A stretch of DNA of 51,907 nucleotides from Mycobacterium sp. NS-7484 (GTDB lineage Bacteria > Actinomycetota > Actinomycetes > Mycobacteriales > Mycobacteriaceae), in assembly GCF_001953975.1 (NCBI RefSeq), contig NZ_MBEJ01000135.1:1-51907 (forward strand). Direction: 5' to 3'. This document shows positions 50,799-51,907 of the stretch, one piece after another. The notes under the pieces were generated by a model that saw only the letters and a program-made list of their open reading frames with translations, had not been told where the DNA came from and did no database searches. Position 1 is the first letter of the stretch; the number at the start of each line of letters is the position of its first letter. Position numbers and translations under genes: made by a program.

Positions 50799-51836
50799 TC
50801 AGCGATCTGCGTCCGTGTAGCGGATGACGCCGCGGATGTTGCGGCCCTCGAGCATGTCCCGGTACCCGTCGTTGATCTGCTCCAGCTTGTACTGCCGGGT
50901 GACCATGTCGTCCAGGTTCAGCCGGCCGGCCTTGTACATGCTCAGCAGCTGCGGGATGTCATGGTGCGGGTTGCCGCCACCGAAGATGGTGCCCTGCAGG
51001 CGTTTCTGCAGCAGCGTCAGCATCGACAGGTTCAGCTTGACGTCGTTGCTGGCCATGTTGGCGACCGCGGTGGCCACCACGGTGCCGCCCTTGGCGGTGA
51101 TGTTCATGTAGTGGTCGATGTCTTCACCCTTGAGCTCGCCCACGGTGACGATCGTCTTGTGCGCCATCCGGCCCTCGGTGACCTCGGCGACCCCGGCCAT
51201 CGCGCTGAAGATATCGGGGTAGGCGTGGGTGGCACCGAACTTCAGGGCGTTGTCGCGCTTGAACTCGACCGGGTCGACGACGAAGACGTTGCGGGCACCG
51301 GCGGCCAGGGCGCCCTGCAGCGCACCGGTGCCGACGCCGCCGACGCCGACGATGACGACGTCGTCACCGGGACGGACGTCGCCGCTGCGGACGGCCGAGC
51401 CGTAACCGGTGGTGACACCGCACCCCACGAGGCAGGCCACCTCGAACGGGATGGACGGGTCGATCTTCACCACCGAGCTCTTGTGGACCACCATGTACGG
51501 GCTGAACGTGCCCAGCAGCGTCATCGGGATGACGGGCTGGCCGTTCTTGACTGCGTGGACGCGGTGCGTGCCGTCGGACACCGCGGTGCCGCCGAGCAGG
51601 CCTGCGCCCAGGTCGCACAGGTTGCGCAGACCCTCCTGACAGGCCGGACATTCACCACACGACGGGATGAACGACAGCACCACGTGGTCGCCCGGCTTGA
51701 TGTGGTCGACGCCCGGGCCGACCTCGGTCACGATGCCGGCGCCTTCGTGGCCACCGAGCACCGGGAAACCTGCCATCGGGATGTCACCGGTCACCAGGTG
51801 GTGATCGGAATGGCACATGCCCGCGGCTTCCATCTG
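50799..51836 (-). CDS. adhB: Zinc-dependent alcohol dehydrogenase AdhB (5' end disrupted)
   Basis: Medium-chain dehydrogenase matching Rv0761c: active-site zinc residues in MCHSDHH and GGHEGAG, a four-Cys structural site in CGECPACQEGLRNLC and the Rossmann motif VGVGGVG. Authentic coding begins at QMEAAGMC, read down from 51836. The preceding 22 codons to 51902 (MTSSLTGSPISISS...) do not fit the family, because that DNA is the adhB 5' end in reverse (see 51837-51907). The gene is thus incomplete in this sequence; the native protein is about 375 aa. Confidence 0.85.
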   Translation of the reverse strand, partial: QMEAAGMCHSDHHLVTGDIPMAGFPVLGGHEGAGIVTEVGPGVDHIKPGDHVVLSFIPSCGECPACQEGLRNLCDLGAGLLGGTAVSDGTHRVHAVKNGQPVIPMTLLGTFSPYMVVHKSSVVKIDPSIPFEVACLVGCGVTTGYGSAVRSGDVRPGDDVVIVGVGGVGTGALQGALAAGARNVFVVDPVEFKRDNALKFGATHAYPDIFSAMAGVAEVTEGRMAHKTIVTVGELKGEDIDHYMNITAKGGTVVATAVANMASNDVKLNLSMLTLLQKRLQGTIFGGGNPHHDIPQLLSMYKAGRLNLDDMVTRQYKLEQINDGYRDMLEGRNIRGVIRYTDADR

Positions 51837-51907
51837 GGAGTTCAACCAACCATGGTCGATCGAGGAAATCGAGATCGGTGACCCCGTCAAGGACGAGGTC
51901 AAGATCC
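51837..51907 (+). other. Inverted fragment of the adhB 5' end
   Basis: On the plus strand, 51838-51906 reads in one frame EFNQPWSIEEIEIGDPVKDE followed by VKI, which is the N-terminal segment expected just before QMEAAGMC in AdhB. It is therefore in the opposite orientation to the rest of the gene. A 6-bp inverted repeat (ATCTGG/CCAGAT) would bound it in the native gene. Either a small inversion or a fold-back chimera at a contig end. Confidence 0.85.

Noticed and set aside
51837..51902. MTSSLTGSPISISS... as the native AdhB N-terminus
   Set aside because: The DNA is the reverse complement of the expected N-terminal coding segment, so these residues are an artefact of the inversion.

Overview
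The window is about 52 kb of high-GC, densely packed DNA with the gene content of a rapidly growing mycobacterium (Mycolicibacterium, in the general style of M. smegmatis). Markers for this are a complete mce4 steroid-import operon, the fadE26/fadE27/fadD17 and fadD19/echA19 side-chain genes, KstR-type operators, phoPR, otsA, a mycobacterial-type VapBC pair and cutinase. Names are assigned by recall of mycobacterial families and gene order; no database search was possible. The sequence behaves like a whole draft contig: its right end holds a locally inverted piece of adhB and its left end is a G/C-homopolymer stretch.

Positions 1-24119 are the cholesterol/steroid block. echA19 (-) and fadD19 (+) diverge from a KstR operator, and fadD19 is followed by an NPD-type flavoprotein. 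A metabolic/regulatory insert follows: gabD2, a VOC protein, AraC-like and TetR-like regulators and an NAD-epimerase. Next come fadD17, fadE27 and fadE26 (one minus-strand operon), a KstR operator, fdxD, hsd4A, two further KstR boxes, and the ten-gene mce4 operon (yrbE4A, yrbE4B, mce4A-F, mas4A, mas4B) with start/stop overlaps at most junctions. Together these encode sterol uptake (Mce4), CoA activation (FadD19, FadD17), dehydrogenation (FadE26-FadE27), hydration (EchA19) and beta-hydroxy oxidation (Hsd4A), with one predicted regulator.

Positions 24119-39584: otsA with a 55-codon gene directly upstream; three tandem paralogous small secreted cysteine proteins; a crotonase lacking both classical glutamates; an SDR with a KstR-like box; a four-gene molybdenum hydroxylase operon (coxL-coxG-coxM-coxS order) whose active-site loop is not that of a true CO dehydrogenase; a DUF5995-like protein; and a cyclase/STAND-type ATPase translationally coupled to an FAD amine-oxidase-like protein.

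Positions 39704-45507 are an accessory stretch: a secreted VanX-like dipeptidase, a cutinase, a GH5-like hydrolase, a 51-aa charged protein, VapBC, an ABC-F protein, an HNH nuclease and tRNA-Thr(TGT).

Positions 45534-51907 match the Rv0756c-Rv0761c region of M. tuberculosis: a protein with about thirteen decapeptide repeats, phoP (with PhoP-box-like direct repeats), phoR, a HIT protein, a short hypothetical, an SDR whose best start is CTG, a ketosteroid-isomerase-fold protein and adhB. No IS element, phage gene, CRISPR array or rRNA was seen.
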